Notes: a model not told the origin generated them from the sequence alone. 64,000 bases of DNA from Planctomycetes bacterium MalM25 (GCA_007745835.1 CP036424.1:1139001-1203000), one strand, 5' to 3'; positions 16,536-25,499 are shown, counted from the first letter of the stretch. Translations and numbers: made by a program.

Positions 16536-17909
16536 ATGCCCGTCGAGTCGCTCCGTCGCCGTTCTACCCGTTGGGCTGGCCTGCTAGGCGTCGCCACCCT
16601 GTTGGTTGCTAGCCCCGCTGTCGCGGAGATCTCGCCGCTGCGGATGACGCCCATCGTCCGCGCCGTGCAGGGCGCTCGGCCGTCGGTTGTGAACATCCAG
16701 GGCCAGAAGACCGTTCCCGACGAGAAGGGTCCCGCCGGCGCCACGCGCCAGGTGAACGGCATGGGGACCGGCGTGGTGATCGACCCGCGCGGTTACCTGC
16801 TCACCAACTTCCACGTCGTTGATGGCGTGCGGCAGATCCGCGTGACACTCGACGACGGCAAGACGGACATCGCCCGCGTCGTCGCCCACGACCGCCGGAC
16901 CGACCTGGCCGTCATCAAAGTCAGTGTGGGGCGTTCGCTCCCGACCATCGAGGTGGGCAACTCGCACGACCTCATGCCGGGCGAGCCGGTCATCGCCGTT
17001 GGCAACGCGTACGGCTACGAGCACACGGTCACCCGTGGCATCATCTCCGCCCTGGGCCGCGACGTGCAGGTCAGCGAGTCTCAGGCGTACGACGACCTCA
17101 TCCAGACCGACGCCAGCATCAACCCGGGCAACTCGGGCGGGCCGTTACTGTCGATCGAGGGCAAGATGATCGGCCTCAACGTGGCGGTCCGCGCCGGCGC
17201 CCAGGGGATCGGCTTCGCCATCCCGATCGATCAGGCGCTCGACATCGCGGCGGAGCTGATGAGCGTCGAGCGGCTGGAGAACAAGTGGCACGGCCTCGAC
17301 GTCGCCGCGACGCACGGAGCCAACCCGGTCGTCCGTCGCGTGAAGCCGGGCAGCCCCGCCGCCCAGAGCGGCGTCCGCCCCGGCGACGTGCTCACCCGCA
17401 TGGGCGATGTTGATGTGGAGCGGGCGCTGGATGTCGAGCGAGCCCTGCTCGGACGCCAAGTCGGGGAGCGGGTCGCGCTGTCGGTCCAGCGCAGCGGCAA
17501 GCCGGTCGATCTCCGGCTGGCGGTCGCCCGCCGCGGGCAGGCATCGAGCCGACAGGCTTCGACCCACGTCGCCACGAAGAAGGAGACCACCCCCAGCCGG
17601 GGCAAGGCGTGGGAGGTCCTCGGCCTGAAGCTCGACGAGGAGCCGAAGGCGACCTTCCAACGCCGCAGCAGCCGCTACCGCGGGGGGATGCGGGTCGTTG
17701 ACGTCCGCACCGACGGCCCCGCGGCCGCGAAGGGCATCCGGACCGGGGACATCCTCGTCGGCATGCACCGCTGGGAGACCGCCTCGACGGAGGACATCCG
17801 CTACATCGTGAACAACGATCAGCTCGCCCAGCTGGACGAGGTGAAGTTCTACATCCTGCGGGGTCAGGAGACGCTCTACGGCGCCATGCGGGTCGACAGC
17901 GTCCGCTAG
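16536..17909 (+). CDS. HtrA/DegP-type periplasmic serine protease with two PDZ domains
   Basis: A 457-aa S1C protease. The signal peptide ends near residue 30 (LLVASPAVA). The catalytic triad is intact: His93 in TNFHVVDG, Asp123 in RRTDLAVIKV and Ser200 in NPGNSGGPL. A first PDZ domain follows (about 265-335, VKPGSPAAQSGVRPGDVL), and a second at about 385-450 (TDGPAAAKGIRTGDILVG). Members degrade or refold damaged envelope proteins. It is a single gene, unlike the trypsin-fold trio at 43.8-47.5 kb. It ends 50 nt before thiL. Confidence 0.93.
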   Translation: MPVESLRRRSTRWAGLLGVATLLVASPAVAEISPLRMTPIVRAVQGARPSVVNIQGQKTVPDEKGPAGATRQVNGMGTGVVIDPRGYLLTNFHVVDGVRQIRVTLDDGKTDIARVVAHDRRTDLAVIKVSVGRSLPTIEVGNSHDLMPGEPVIAVGNAYGYEHTVTRGIISALGRDVQVSESQAYDDLIQTDASINPGNSGGPLLSIEGKMIGLNVAVRAGAQGIGFAIPIDQALDIAAELMSVERLENKWHGLDVAATHGANPVVRRVKPGSPAAQSGVRPGDVLTRMGDVDVERALDVERALLGRQVGERVALSVQRSGKPVDLRLAVARRGQASSRQASTHVATKKETTPSRGKAWEVLGLKLDEEPKATFQRRSSRYRGGMRVVDVRTDGPAAAKGIRTGDILVGMHRWETASTEDIRYIVNNDQLAQLDEVKFYILRGQETLYGAMRVDSVR

Positions 17910-17959
17910 CGGGTTAGGGTGAGGGGCTGACGCCACCCTCACCGCAAGCACCCGGCCCC

Positions 17960-18862
17960 ATGGAACTCGGCTTCGTCGATTGGCTCCGCGAGCGTCTGCC
18001 CCCGAGCCCGCACGTGCGGATCGGCGTGGGCGACGACGCCGCGTTGCTCGATCTGCCGAGCGGCCAGCTCGTGACGACGGCCGACCTGCTGATCGACGGC
18101 GTGCATTTCTTGACCGCCGAGCACGCCCCCGAGCGGATCGGCCGCAAGGCGCTTGCCGTGAACCTGAGCGACCTGGCCGCGATGGCCGCCCGCCCCGCCG
18201 GCGCCGTAGTGAGCCTCGCCCTGCCTCGCGACGGGGCGTGCGGGCTCGATCCTCGGGAACTCGCCGCGCGGCTGATCGAGGGGATGCTGCCGCTCGCCGA
18301 GGAGTTCGGCTGCCCGATCGTCGGCGGCGACACGAACGTCGGCCCGGGGCCGCTCTCGATCGCGGTGACCGCCTTCGGCGAGCCGACCGAGCGCGGCGTC
18401 GTGCGGCGCGACGGCGCCCGGCCGGGCGATGCGATCTGCGTCACCGGCCCGCTCGGCGGCAGCCTCGCGGGCAAGCACCTCGACTTTATACCGCTTGTTC
18501 GCGAAGCGCTCACGATGCACGAGCAGGTGACAATCCATGCGATGATGGACCTTAGCGATGGGCTCTCACTCGACCTACGGCGGATGTGTGCAGCAAGCGG
18601 TGTCGGGGCGGTTATCGATGAGGATTCGATACCGATCACCGAGTCGACTCAGCACGATGTCTCCCGGGCTCTGTCCGATGGGGAAGACTTCGAGCTCCTT
18701 TTCACGCTGCCCGATAGTGAACTGCGTAAGTTGATAGACACACCTGCTCAGGGGAATCAGCCAACGCGGATCGGCACGGTCACCGCGGAAACCGAGATCC
18801 TCTTACGTGATGATAGCGGCGCAACAGAACCGCTGACGCCCCAAGGCTACGAGCACCGATGA
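17960..18862 (+). CDS. thiL: Thiamine-monophosphate kinase ThiL
   Basis: Phosphorylates thiamine monophosphate to thiamine diphosphate with ATP. The 300-aa product has the PurM/ThiL fold markers: GVGDDAALLDLP near residue 22, TTADLLIDGVHF, AVNLSDLAAMAARP, GGDTNVGPG and a second-half MDLSDGLSLDL and DGEDFELLF. The base composition changes near 18480. By hand count the lines before it are about 75-82% GC, while 18481-18780 is about 57% GC with many A/T-ending codons. This suggests that the 3' part has another history. The stop overlaps the tsaE start by 4 nt (ATGA). Confidence 0.94.
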   Translation: MELGFVDWLRERLPPSPHVRIGVGDDAALLDLPSGQLVTTADLLIDGVHFLTAEHAPERIGRKALAVNLSDLAAMAARPAGAVVSLALPRDGACGLDPRELAARLIEGMLPLAEEFGCPIVGGDTNVGPGPLSIAVTAFGEPTERGVVRRDGARPGDAICVTGPLGGSLAGKHLDFIPLVREALTMHEQVTIHAMMDLSDGLSLDLRRMCAASGVGAVIDEDSIPITESTQHDVSRALSDGEDFELLFTLPDSELRKLIDTPAQGNQPTRIGTVTAETEILLRDDSGATEPLTPQGYEHR

Positions 18863-19308
18863 CCCAGACGATCGAGATCGCCAACGAAGCGGAGACCGTC
18901 GCCCTCGGCGAGCGGCTGGCCTCGGTGCTCCGGGCGCCGGCGACGGTGGCCCTTGTTGGACCGTTGGGGGCGGGGAAGACACGCCTTGTGCAGGCGGTCG
19001 CGGCGGCGCTCGGGGTGACCGAGGAGGTCACCAGCCCCACGTTCGTGCTCATCAACGAGTACCGGACCGGCAGCACGCCGATCTACCACCTCGACGCCTA
19101 CCGCCTGAAGGACGAGGACGAGTTCCTCGAACTGGGCGTCGACGAGTACTTCGCCGGCGGAGCCTCCTCAGGCCCGGGCCTCACCTTCGTCGAGTGGGGC
19201 GATCGGTTCCCCGACTGCCTGCCGGAGCGGGTCGTCACGGTCACGATCGAATCACTCGATTCGCAGCGACGCCGCGCGACAATCGAAGGCCTCGCCGCTC
19301 AGCTCTGA
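18859..19308 (+). CDS. tsaE: tRNA threonylcarbamoyladenosine biosynthesis ATPase TsaE
   Basis: TsaE is the ATPase that resets the TsaB-TsaD complex during t6A synthesis. The 149-aa protein shows a Walker A motif GPLGAGKT at 34-41, SPTFVLINEY and YHLDAYRL typical of the family, and FVEWGDRFPD near the end. It starts within the thiL stop (ATGA at 18859-18862), indicating translational coupling. Its TGA at 19306-19308 overlaps the end of the convergent downstream gene by 10 nt. Confidence 0.95.
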   Translation: MTQTIEIANEAETVALGERLASVLRAPATVALVGPLGAGKTRLVQAVAAALGVTEEVTSPTFVLINEYRTGSTPIYHLDAYRLKDEDEFLELGVDEYFAGGASSGPGLTFVEWGDRFPDCLPERVVTVTIESLDSQRRRATIEGLAAQL

Positions 19309-20066
19309 GCTGCTTCAGCGGGCGCCGGAGCGGCTTGCGGCGCCGCGTCCGGGTCGGGGCCCGGCTTGCCGCCGACGATCTTGTCGATGCCGACGGCGTT
19401 CTCGATACGCCACAGGATGCGGTCGGTCGTTTTGCGGTGGTACTTGTAGTTGTCGACGACGAACGTCCGTGCCCGCCCCCCCTCGTCCTTGTACCGGACC
19501 CGAGCGATGCCCTTGTCGCGCCACTGCTTCTTCTCGATGGCGGTCACCTGGTCGAGTGAGAACGACTCTCCCCAGCGTGAGTCGACGCCATTCTCGTTGA
19601 GCTCAAACCACCGACCGTTCGTCCGCAACACCGTGGTAAGGAAGTAGATCGCTCCCAACAGCGAGATGCCGGCCATGATGTACTGGCCGTAGATGTCTCC
19701 CTGCGCGCGCAGCTTGGCGGGAGGGGCTTCGTCCCAGCCGGCTTCGGCTGCCTTCTCCTTCCAAGCCGTTTCCAGCTCGGGGTAATCCGACAGGTTGGTG
19801 CGCAGGATTTGGTAGAAGCCGCCATGCCCGTGCAGCTTCTTCTCGTGGACGACGCGTGTGATCTCATCCTTATCGGACTCGGAGAGGGTCTCCTCGGCCA
19901 TCGTGTAGAGCGTCTGGCCTCGCTCCATCTGATCGGGCCATGTCACCAGCCCGTCGTACAGGCAGTACGCCATGAAGCCGAGCGCGGCGAGGCCGAGCCA
20001 CTTGAAGCGGCTGTAGAACTTCGGGTTGTTCTCGGCCCGCAGGGGGAGGGTGACGTCTTGACTCAC
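19299..20066 (-). CDS. Two-helix membrane protein of unknown function
   Basis: A 255-aa protein with two predicted membrane helices (about 20-40, WLGLAALGFMAYCLYDGLV, and about 125-143, MAGISLLGAIYFLTTVL). A roughly 85-residue domain between them contains the DEITRVVHEKKLHGHGGFY piece. After the second helix comes a PH-like or DUF-type beta region (ELNENGVDSRWGESF, then TFVVDNYKYHRKTTD). No function is assigned. GTG at 20064-20066 (MSQDVTLPL) is chosen because the frame further upstream has no plausible N-terminus. It is read after hslV-hslU on the same strand with a 171-nt gap in which I see nothing. Confidence 0.68.
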   Translation of the reverse strand: MSQDVTLPLRAENNPKFYSRFKWLGLAALGFMAYCLYDGLVTWPDQMERGQTLYTMAEETLSESDKDEITRVVHEKKLHGHGGFYQILRTNLSDYPELETAWKEKAAEAGWDEAPPAKLRAQGDIYGQYIMAGISLLGAIYFLTTVLRTNGRWFELNENGVDSRWGESFSLDQVTAIEKKQWRDKGIARVRYKDEGGRARTFVVDNYKYHRKTTDRILWRIENAVGIDKIVGGKPGPDPDAAPQAAPAPAEAAQS

Positions 20067-20237
20067 GGCGTGGACTCTTATCGGACGGTTGAGATAAGGG
20101 TTTGCCGGCCCCGATGGGCCGACTAGCCATTGTGATGCGGGGGGGCGCTCTTCGTTCCCATGCTTCTTCAGATTGTGGCTCCCGTCCGAGGGAGCGGCCC
20201 TCGGGATCGGCCCGAACCGCACAACCGGAACGGTCGG

Positions 20238-21584
20238 TCACAGGATGTAGCGGCTGAGGTCCTCGTCCTGGGTGACTTCTTCTAAGCGCTGACGGACGTA
20301 CGCGGCGTTGACGGGCACCTGGGCGCCCTCCATCTCGGGGGCCTCGAAGGAGAGCTCTTCGAGCAGGCGTTCCATGATCGTGTACAGCCGGCGGGCGCCG
20401 ATGTTCTGCGTCGATTGGTTCACGGTGTAGGCGTACTCGGCGAGGGCGTCGACCGCGTCGTCGGCGAACTCGATGCGGACCCCTTCGGTCTCCATCAGGG
20501 CCGTGTACTGCTTGGTCAGCGACCCCTTCGGCTCGGTGAGGATGCGGACGAAGTCGGCCTTGGTGAGGTCGTCCAGCTCGACGCGGATCGGGAACCGGCC
20601 CTGCAGTTCGGGCATCAGCTCGCTCGGCTTCGTCTTGTGGAAGGCTCCGGCGGCGACGAACAGGATGTGATCGGTCTTGATGTAGCCGTAGCGGGTTTGC
20701 ACGGTCGTCCCTTCGACGATCGGCAGCAGGTCGCGCTGCACGCCCTGTCGCGAGACGTCCGCCCCCTTGCCCCCTTCGGTGGCGACCACCTTGTCGATCT
20801 CGTCGAGGAAGATCATGCCCGACTCCTCGGCCAGGTCGATCGCCTCGGCGTTGACCTTCTCGTCATCAATCAGGCGTTCGCATTCTTGCTCGAAGAGGAC
20901 CTCGCGGGCTTCGGCGACGGTCAACCGACGGCGCGACACCTGCTTGGGCAGCATCTTCTCGATCATGCCCTGCATGTCGAAATCCATGTCGCCCCCGCCC
21001 GGCCCGCCCATGCCCGGGATCATCATGGCCTGGGCCTTCTTCTCGACCGAGAGCTCGACCGTGCGGTCCTCCAGTTCGCCCGCCACGAGCATTGCCCGCA
21101 TCTTCTCGCGGTTGCGCTCGTGCCGCTCCGCGGCGTCCTCCATGCCGGCGGTGGCGTCGATCGTCGTCGGCGTGGGGACCAGCTTGTCGAGCAGCCGCTC
21201 GTCGGTCTTCTTCTTGGCCTCCTCCTTTACCTCCTCGCGCATCCGCTCGCGGACCAGGCCGATCGCGTTCTCGACCAGCTCGCGGACCATGCTCTCGACG
21301 TCGCGCCCGTAGTAGCCGACCTCGGTGTACTTGGTCGCCTCGACCTTGATGAACGGCGCGCCGGTCAGCTTCGCCAGCCGGCGGGCGATCTCGGTCTTGC
21401 CCACGCCGGTGGGACCGATCATCAGGATGTTCTTCGGCGAGACCTCCTTGCGGAGCTCCTCGTCCAGCCGCCGGCGGCGCCAGCGGTTGCGGATCGCCAC
21501 GGCGACGGCGCGCTTCGCGTCCGCTTGGCCAACGATGTACCGGTCGAGCTCGGCGACGATCTGCTTGGGAGTCAGTTCTTTCAC
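20238..21584 (-). CDS. hslU: ATP-dependent protease ATPase subunit HslU
   Basis: The AAA+ unfoldase of the HslUV (ClpYQ) protease. The 448-aa product begins [20 protein letters not shown]. Walker A GPTGVGKT is at 57-64, the pore motif is GYYGRD, Walker B is [10 protein letters not shown], and the C-terminal tail ends DLSRYIL, which inserts into HslV. The start is GTG at 21582-21584, overlapping the hslV stop by 4 nt. An open frame continues upstream for about 190 codons, but it is only hslV read in another frame, so the longer version is rejected. Confidence 0.97.
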   Translation of the reverse strand: MKELTPKQIVAELDRYIVGQADAKRAVAVAIRNRWRRRRLDEELRKEVSPKNILMIGPTGVGKTEIARRLAKLTGAPFIKVEATKYTEVGYYGRDVESMVRELVENAIGLVRERMREEVKEEAKKKTDERLLDKLVPTPTTIDATAGMEDAAERHERNREKMRAMLVAGELEDRTVELSVEKKAQAMMIPGMGGPGGGDMDFDMQGMIEKMLPKQVSRRRLTVAEAREVLFEQECERLIDDEKVNAEAIDLAEESGMIFLDEIDKVVATEGGKGADVSRQGVQRDLLPIVEGTTVQTRYGYIKTDHILFVAAGAFHKTKPSELMPELQGRFPIRVELDDLTKADFVRILTEPKGSLTKQYTALMETEGVRIEFADDAVDALAEYAYTVNQSTQNIGARRLYTIMERLLEELSFEAPEMEGAQVPVNAAYVRQRLEEVTQDEDLSRYIL

Positions 21585-22132
21585 GAGGTTGCCTGGAGCG
21601 ACTCGACGACGATGCTGTGGTTGCTGTAAACGCAGATGTCCGCCGCGACGCCGAGCGCCTCGCGGACGATCTCCTCGGCCGACAGCGACGAGTGGGCCAC
21701 CAACGCCCGCGCCGCCGCGGTCGCGTAGTTGCCCCCCGAGCCGATGCCCAGCACGCCGTCCGAGGGCTGGATCACGTCGCCCGTGCCGGAGACCAGCAGC
21801 GTGTCCTTCGCGTCGGCGACGGCGATCAACGCCTCGAGCCGGCGTAGGGCCCGGTCGGTGCGCCACTCCTTGGCGAGCTCGGTCGCCGCGCGGGGCATGT
21901 TTTGCGGGTGGTCCTTCAGCTTCGACTCGAACCGCTCCAGCAAGGCGAACGCGTCCGCCGCGGAGCCCGCGAAGCCGGTCATCACGCGCCCCTCGCCCAA
22001 GAGACGCACCTTGCGGGCGTCGGACTTCATGACGGTGTCGCCGAGGCTCACCTGCCCGTCGCCTCCCATGGCGACGAGGCCGTCCTTGCGGACGGTGAGG
22101 ATGGTCGTGGAGCGGATGCGTGGTCGGGCCAT
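21581..22132 (-). CDS. hslV: ATP-dependent protease proteolytic subunit HslV
   Basis: The N-terminal-threonine peptidase of HslUV, forming the double hexameric chamber. The 183-aa product starts [18 protein letters not shown], so Thr9 should become the catalytic N-terminus after removal of an 8-residue propeptide. The proteasome-like motifs [25 protein letters not shown] and [16 protein letters not shown] are all present. It overlaps hslU by 4 nt. A small cysteine-rich gene lies 43 nt upstream and is probably co-transcribed. Confidence 0.97.
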   Translation of the reverse strand: MARPRIRSTTILTVRKDGLVAMGGDGQVSLGDTVMKSDARKVRLLGEGRVMTGFAGSAADAFALLERFESKLKDHPQNMPRAATELAKEWRTDRALRRLEALIAVADAKDTLLVSGTGDVIQPSDGVLGIGSGGNYATAAARALVAHSSLSAEEIVREALGVAADICVYSNHSIVVESLQATS

Positions 22133-22175
22133 GCGAGGATTGTCCGCGGCGGGACAACCGTTGGCCAGGGGCGCG

Positions 22176-22343
22176 TCAGCCGTCGCCCAGCGGTTTCGGC
22201 TTGCAGAGGACGCCCTTTTTCGCGGCGGCGCGGCCGCACTTGGTGCAGGCGTAGCAGGGGCGGGCGACCAGTTCGCGCAGCTCCTCCCAGCGTTCGCGGA
22301 GGTCCTTCTTGGACCAGTCACAGATCGCTTTCTCTTTCGACAA
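22176..22343 (-). CDS. Small cysteine-rich (zinc-ribbon-like) protein upstream of hslV
   Basis: A 55-aa protein. After a charged helical half ([17 protein letters not shown]) comes [18 protein letters not shown], giving cysteines at 30, 33, 36 and 47 plus Cys8, a likely metal site. Codons use G or C at nearly all third positions, as in real genes here, and no other frame makes sense. The only plausible start is TTG at 22341-22343; an in-frame TGA lies further upstream. It is followed by hslV after 43 nt, so it should share the hslVU transcript. I know no named family. The function could be an HslUV adaptor or a nucleic-acid-binding ribbon; this is inference. Confidence 0.66.
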   Translation of the reverse strand: MSKEKAICDWSKKDLRERWEELRELVARPCYACTKCGRAAAKKGVLCKPKPLGDG

Positions 22344-22435
22344 CGGGCTGTCCGGGCGGGGCCGATGGATCCGGGAGGGGTCGCCTCGATAGGATAGCTC
22401 ACGCCCAGTCGCCCTTCGCCCAGGATTTCAACGGG

Positions 22436-23017
22436 ATGCCGAGCCAACGCCTCAGCCGCAGCCCCTCGCTCATGAGCCGCGATGAGTCGGCCCTGCTGGT
22501 CATCGACCTGCAGGAGCGCCTCCTAGCCGCCCAGCCCGACGCGGCAAGGATCGTGTGGAACTCGCGGCGGCTGCTCGACGGCGCCCGGGCGCTCGGCGTC
22601 GTGGTGGCGGCGACCGAGCAGGTCCCCAACAAGCTGGACGCCACGACGGCGGAGCTCGCCGAGCGGCTGCCAGCACCGATCGCCAAGCAAGACTTCAGCG
22701 CCGGTGCGTGCGGAGAGCTGCTCGCCGCCTGGCGCGACGCGGGCGTCCGGCACGTGGTGCTCGCGGGGATCGAGTCGCACGTCTGTGTTGCGCAAACAGC
22801 GGCCGACCTCGTCGCCGCCGGCTTCGAGCCCCAGGTTGCGGTCGATGCGATCGGTTCGCGTTACGAGATCGATCACCAGACGGCGCTACGACGCTTCGAG
22901 TCGCAGGCCATCACGCTGACGACCACCGAGGCGGTCCTCTTCGAGTGGTGCGAGACCGCCGCCGACCCAGCTTTCAAAGCGATCAGCGCTCTGGCGAAGG
23001 AGATCGCGCCGAGTTGA
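22436..23017 (+). CDS. Isochorismatase-family cysteine hydrolase
   Basis: A 193-aa member of the cysteine hydrolase superfamily (isochorismatase, nicotinamidase and relatives). The catalytic residues are visible: Asp in [11 protein letters not shown], Lys in PIAKQDFSA and the nucleophile Cys in [13 protein letters not shown], preceded by the usual cis-peptide region. The substrate cannot be read from the sequence. ATG at 22436 follows an AGGA about 11 nt upstream. An internal ATG at 22472 would give a shorter protein that still keeps the whole domain. It converges on the FtsQ-like gene, with 4 nt between stops. Confidence 0.88.
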   Translation: MPSQRLSRSPSLMSRDESALLVIDLQERLLAAQPDAARIVWNSRRLLDGARALGVVVAATEQVPNKLDATTAELAERLPAPIAKQDFSAGACGELLAAWRDAGVRHVVLAGIESHVCVAQTAADLVAAGFEPQVAVDAIGSRYEIDHQTALRRFESQAITLTTTEAVLFEWCETAADPAFKAISALAKEIAPS

Positions 23018-23021
23018 GTGC

Positions 23022-23993
23022 TCACTTCACCTTGGCGTCGTCCTCGTCCGGCTTGGACGCCACGCGTTTGCCTTCGCGCAACACGACGCGGCGGAACGGC
23101 TCGATGCCGTCGCGGACGTCGAGCACCTCGGGGCTGTTGACGACCGAGTCGAGCGGCCCGTGCTTGGTGATGAAACCACGGAGGCGGTTGAGCTTTGTGT
23201 CGAAGCTCGCCTCGTCGGGCGGACCCGCGCCCGGAGCGGCGCCCCACAGCACGGTGGTGTCGCCTGTAGACAGGAGGTTGTAACTCCAGAAGCGACGGCC
23301 CGCGCGGACCTCGGGGGTCGAATCGACCCGCACGGCGAGCAGATCGAGTTCTTCCCACAGCGGCCCGAACGCCTCGACGAGCGACGCCGCGCCAGCTAGC
23401 CGAGGATCGGCCCAGGCTTGCCCGATCGCGGGGGGACGCTCGGTGAGGCCGAGCAGTTCGATGCGTGGCATCCAGCTGAGTTCTTGAGCGGTCAGCTCGC
23501 CGACGGGCAGCAGCACCGCGTCGGCGTCGATCGGCAGGAGGCTTCCCGGCATCACGACGGCGGCGGTTGGGCGGCGGTACTCGATCTCAATCGCCACGCG
23601 ATTCGGGTGGCTCTTCACGATCGGCCCCACGCGACGCACCCAGGGGTCCGCGGCGAAGGCGGCCGCGAGCGGCTCGTCGAACTCCGCAGCGGGCGCCAGC
23701 ACGGAGAGGCCCTCGGCCAGTTCGGCTCGCTGGAACGCCGCGGCGATCACGTCGTGCCGCACCCAGGGGGGCGGGGCGGGGATGCTCGTGCTGGCGAGGG
23801 TCACCCGGAAGCGGGCGTTCTGAGCCACCGAGGGGCCCACAGACTCCCACAGGAGCTGGAAGCCGATTCCCAGGCCCGCCAGGATGCCGAGGGCTGTCAG
23901 CACGCCACGGCGGGCGTACAGCGTCCCGACGGCCCACGACCAAGCGTCGCGGGGAGGGGAGGTTTCTGGGGGCGTTTCGATCGGATCGGACAC
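23022..23993 (-). CDS. FtsQ-like single-pass membrane protein
   Basis: A 323-aa protein with a short Pro-rich cytoplasmic N-terminus, one membrane helix at about 30-48 and an extracytoplasmic domain. It opens with a POTRA-like segment (DVIAAAFQRAELAEGLSVLA, then DPWVRRVGPIVKSHPNRVAI) and continues with EYRRPTAAVVMPG and PIDADAVLLP, matching the general plan of FtsQ/DivIB division proteins. The gene directly follows murB, the classical neighbour of ftsQ in division and cell-wall clusters. Assignment is by architecture and context, not by strong identity. Planctomycetes are known to lack FtsZ, which makes a retained FtsQ-like gene notable. Confidence 0.7.
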   Translation of the reverse strand: MSDPIETPPETSPPRDAWSWAVGTLYARRGVLTALGILAGLGIGFQLLWESVGPSVAQNARFRVTLASTSIPAPPPWVRHDVIAAAFQRAELAEGLSVLAPAAEFDEPLAAAFAADPWVRRVGPIVKSHPNRVAIEIEYRRPTAAVVMPGSLLPIDADAVLLPVGELTAQELSWMPRIELLGLTERPPAIGQAWADPRLAGAASLVEAFGPLWEELDLLAVRVDSTPEVRAGRRFWSYNLLSTGDTTVLWGAAPGAGPPDEASFDTKLNRLRGFITKHGPLDSVVNSPEVLDVRDGIEPFRRVVLREGKRVASKPDEDDAKVK

Positions 23994-24063
23994 AACGGCT
24001 CCCTCCGTGGGGCGGTTGCTAGCGGGGGCGCCTCGCCCGAGCGGAGAGGCTCACGCCGATCCG

Positions 24064-24957
24064 TTACCAGATCTCGATCGCCAGTTCCAGCTCGATGCCC
24101 ATCCGCTCGTTGATCCGCGAGCGGACCAGGTCGATCAGCTTGAGCAGGTCGTCCGCCTTGGCGTCGTCGCCCGCGACGAAGAAGTTGGCGTGCTTATCGC
24201 TCACACTCGCTCCGCCGACCGAAGCGCCCTTCAACCCCGCCTGGTCGATCAGCATGCCGGCGCTCATGCCACGCGGGTTGCGGAAGATCTGCCCGCGGCG
24301 TTCGTGGCCGCCCGGCTGGGCCGCCTTGCTGACGATCCACTGCTTCTGCATCCGCTTGGTCAGCTCGGCCGGGTCGGACGCCTCGAGCTCGAAGACCGCC
24401 TCAAGGATGACCAGCTCGTCGAGGCTGCTCTCGCGGTAGCCGAAGACCAACTCGTCCCGCGTGCGCGAGATGGTTTCGCCCGTGCGGGTCAGGACGGTCG
24501 CCTCGGCGACCCACTGGCCGATGTCGCCACCGCGGCCCCCCGCGTTGTGGTGCAGCGCGGCGCCGACCACGCCCGGGATGCCGACCAGGGCGTCCAGGCC
24601 TGCGAGTCCGCCGCGGACGGTCTCGTTGATCGTGGTGGCGAGCGAGGCGCCCCCTCCAACGATGGCCCGCGAGCCGTCGATCCGCACGCCGGCGAAGGCC
24701 GGGTCGTCGAGCTGCAGGACCACGCCCCGCACGCCCTCGTCGCGGACCAGGACGTTCGAGCCGCCACCCAGAACACGAACCGGCGCCTGCTCATCGCGGC
24801 AGCGAGTCACCACGGCGACCAATTCCTCGGCGTTGGTCGGCCTCGCCAGCCAATCGGCGGCGCCGCCCACCTGCAGCCAGGTCCGCTCGGCGAGCGGGGC
24901 GTCGGGCGTGAAGATCGATTCGAATCCGGCGTTGAGTTCACCCATAACGGTATTCAA
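24064..24957 (-). CDS. murB: UDP-N-acetylenolpyruvoylglucosamine reductase MurB
   Basis: FAD enzyme reducing the enolpyruvyl group to make UDP-MurNAc in peptidoglycan synthesis. The 297-aa product is of the shorter (type II) length. FAD-binding motifs RVLGGGSNVLVRDEG, IVGGGASLATT, GIPGVVGAALHHNAG and VFGYRESSL are present, and the C-terminal glutamate region (MGIELELAIEIW) is intact. In the segment where the family has a catalytic Ser or Cys before the aromatic-Lys/Arg-Asn-Pro motif, the sequence is RRGQIFRNPRG, placing Gln223 at that site. The start is the ATG at 24955-24957. It precedes the FtsQ-like gene on the same strand by 70 nt. Confidence 0.93.
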   Translation of the reverse strand: MNTVMGELNAGFESIFTPDAPLAERTWLQVGGAADWLARPTNAEELVAVVTRCRDEQAPVRVLGGGSNVLVRDEGVRGVVLQLDDPAFAGVRIDGSRAIVGGGASLATTINETVRGGLAGLDALVGIPGVVGAALHHNAGGRGGDIGQWVAEATVLTRTGETISRTRDELVFGYRESSLDELVILEAVFELEASDPAELTKRMQKQWIVSKAAQPGGHERRGQIFRNPRGMSAGMLIDQAGLKGASVGGASVSDKHANFFVAGDDAKADDLLKLIDLVRSRINERMGIELELAIEIW

Positions 24958-25003
24958 GGCGAATCGGGCCCTGAGCGGAAGGCCTGGGCTGGGGGTTGAG
25001 CGG

Positions 25004-25468
25004 TCAGGCGAACCCGCCGAAGCGTCGTGTCGCCTCGTAACCCGCCACCGCCACGCTGACCGAGAGGTTCAGGCTGCGGACTTCGGGGCGAGTCGGGATG
25101 CGGAGCCGGCGGCCCTCGGCGGCGTCGGTCAGGGAGGGGGGGAGCCCGTTCGACTCGCTGCCGAACACGAGGGCGTCGCCCGGTTGAAAGTCGGCGTCGA
25201 GGTAGTCGCGGTCGCCCCGCTTGGTGAAGAGCCACATCCGCTCGGCGGGGAGCCGCTCGACCAGGGCTGACCAGTCATCGACCACTTCCCAGTCGAGGTG
25301 GACCCAGTAGTCGAGCCCGGCCCGTTTGAGCTGCCGGTCATCGACTTGGAACCCGAGCGGCTTGACGAGCCACAGCTTGGCTCCGAGCGCGACGCACGTG
25401 CGGCCGACGCTCCCCGTATTGTAGGGGATTTCCGGCTGGTACAGCACAACATGCAGCGGCGACGGCAT
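25004..25468 (-). CDS. trmL: tRNA (cytidine(34)-2'-O)-methyltransferase TrmL
   Basis: SPOUT methyltransferase that methylates the wobble ribose of tRNA-Leu. The 154-aa product starts MPSPLHVVLYQPEIPYNTG, and the knot motifs VFGSESNGLP and RSLNLSVSVAVAGYE are clear, including the N-terminal NTG and the conserved Glu of GSESNG. Length matches the family. An upstream TTG 11 codons earlier is possible but adds nothing conserved and would overlap the terminator of the HU gene. The gene is read on the same strand as murB, 46 nt ahead of it. Confidence 0.93.
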   Translation of the reverse strand: MPSPLHVVLYQPEIPYNTGSVGRTCVALGAKLWLVKPLGFQVDDRQLKRAGLDYWVHLDWEVVDDWSALVERLPAERMWLFTKRGDRDYLDADFQPGDALVFGSESNGLPPSLTDAAEGRRLRIPTRPEVRSLNLSVSVAVAGYEATRRFGGFA

Positions 25469-25499
25469 CGACAGCGGATCGGCGAGGGGCTGGCGGCGC

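Noticed and set aside
20238-22157. A 639-codon reading that would extend HslU by about 190 residues
   Set aside because: The extra N-terminus is the hslV gene read in another frame. HslU begins at the GTG at 21584, which overlaps the hslV stop by 4 nt and matches the family N-terminus.
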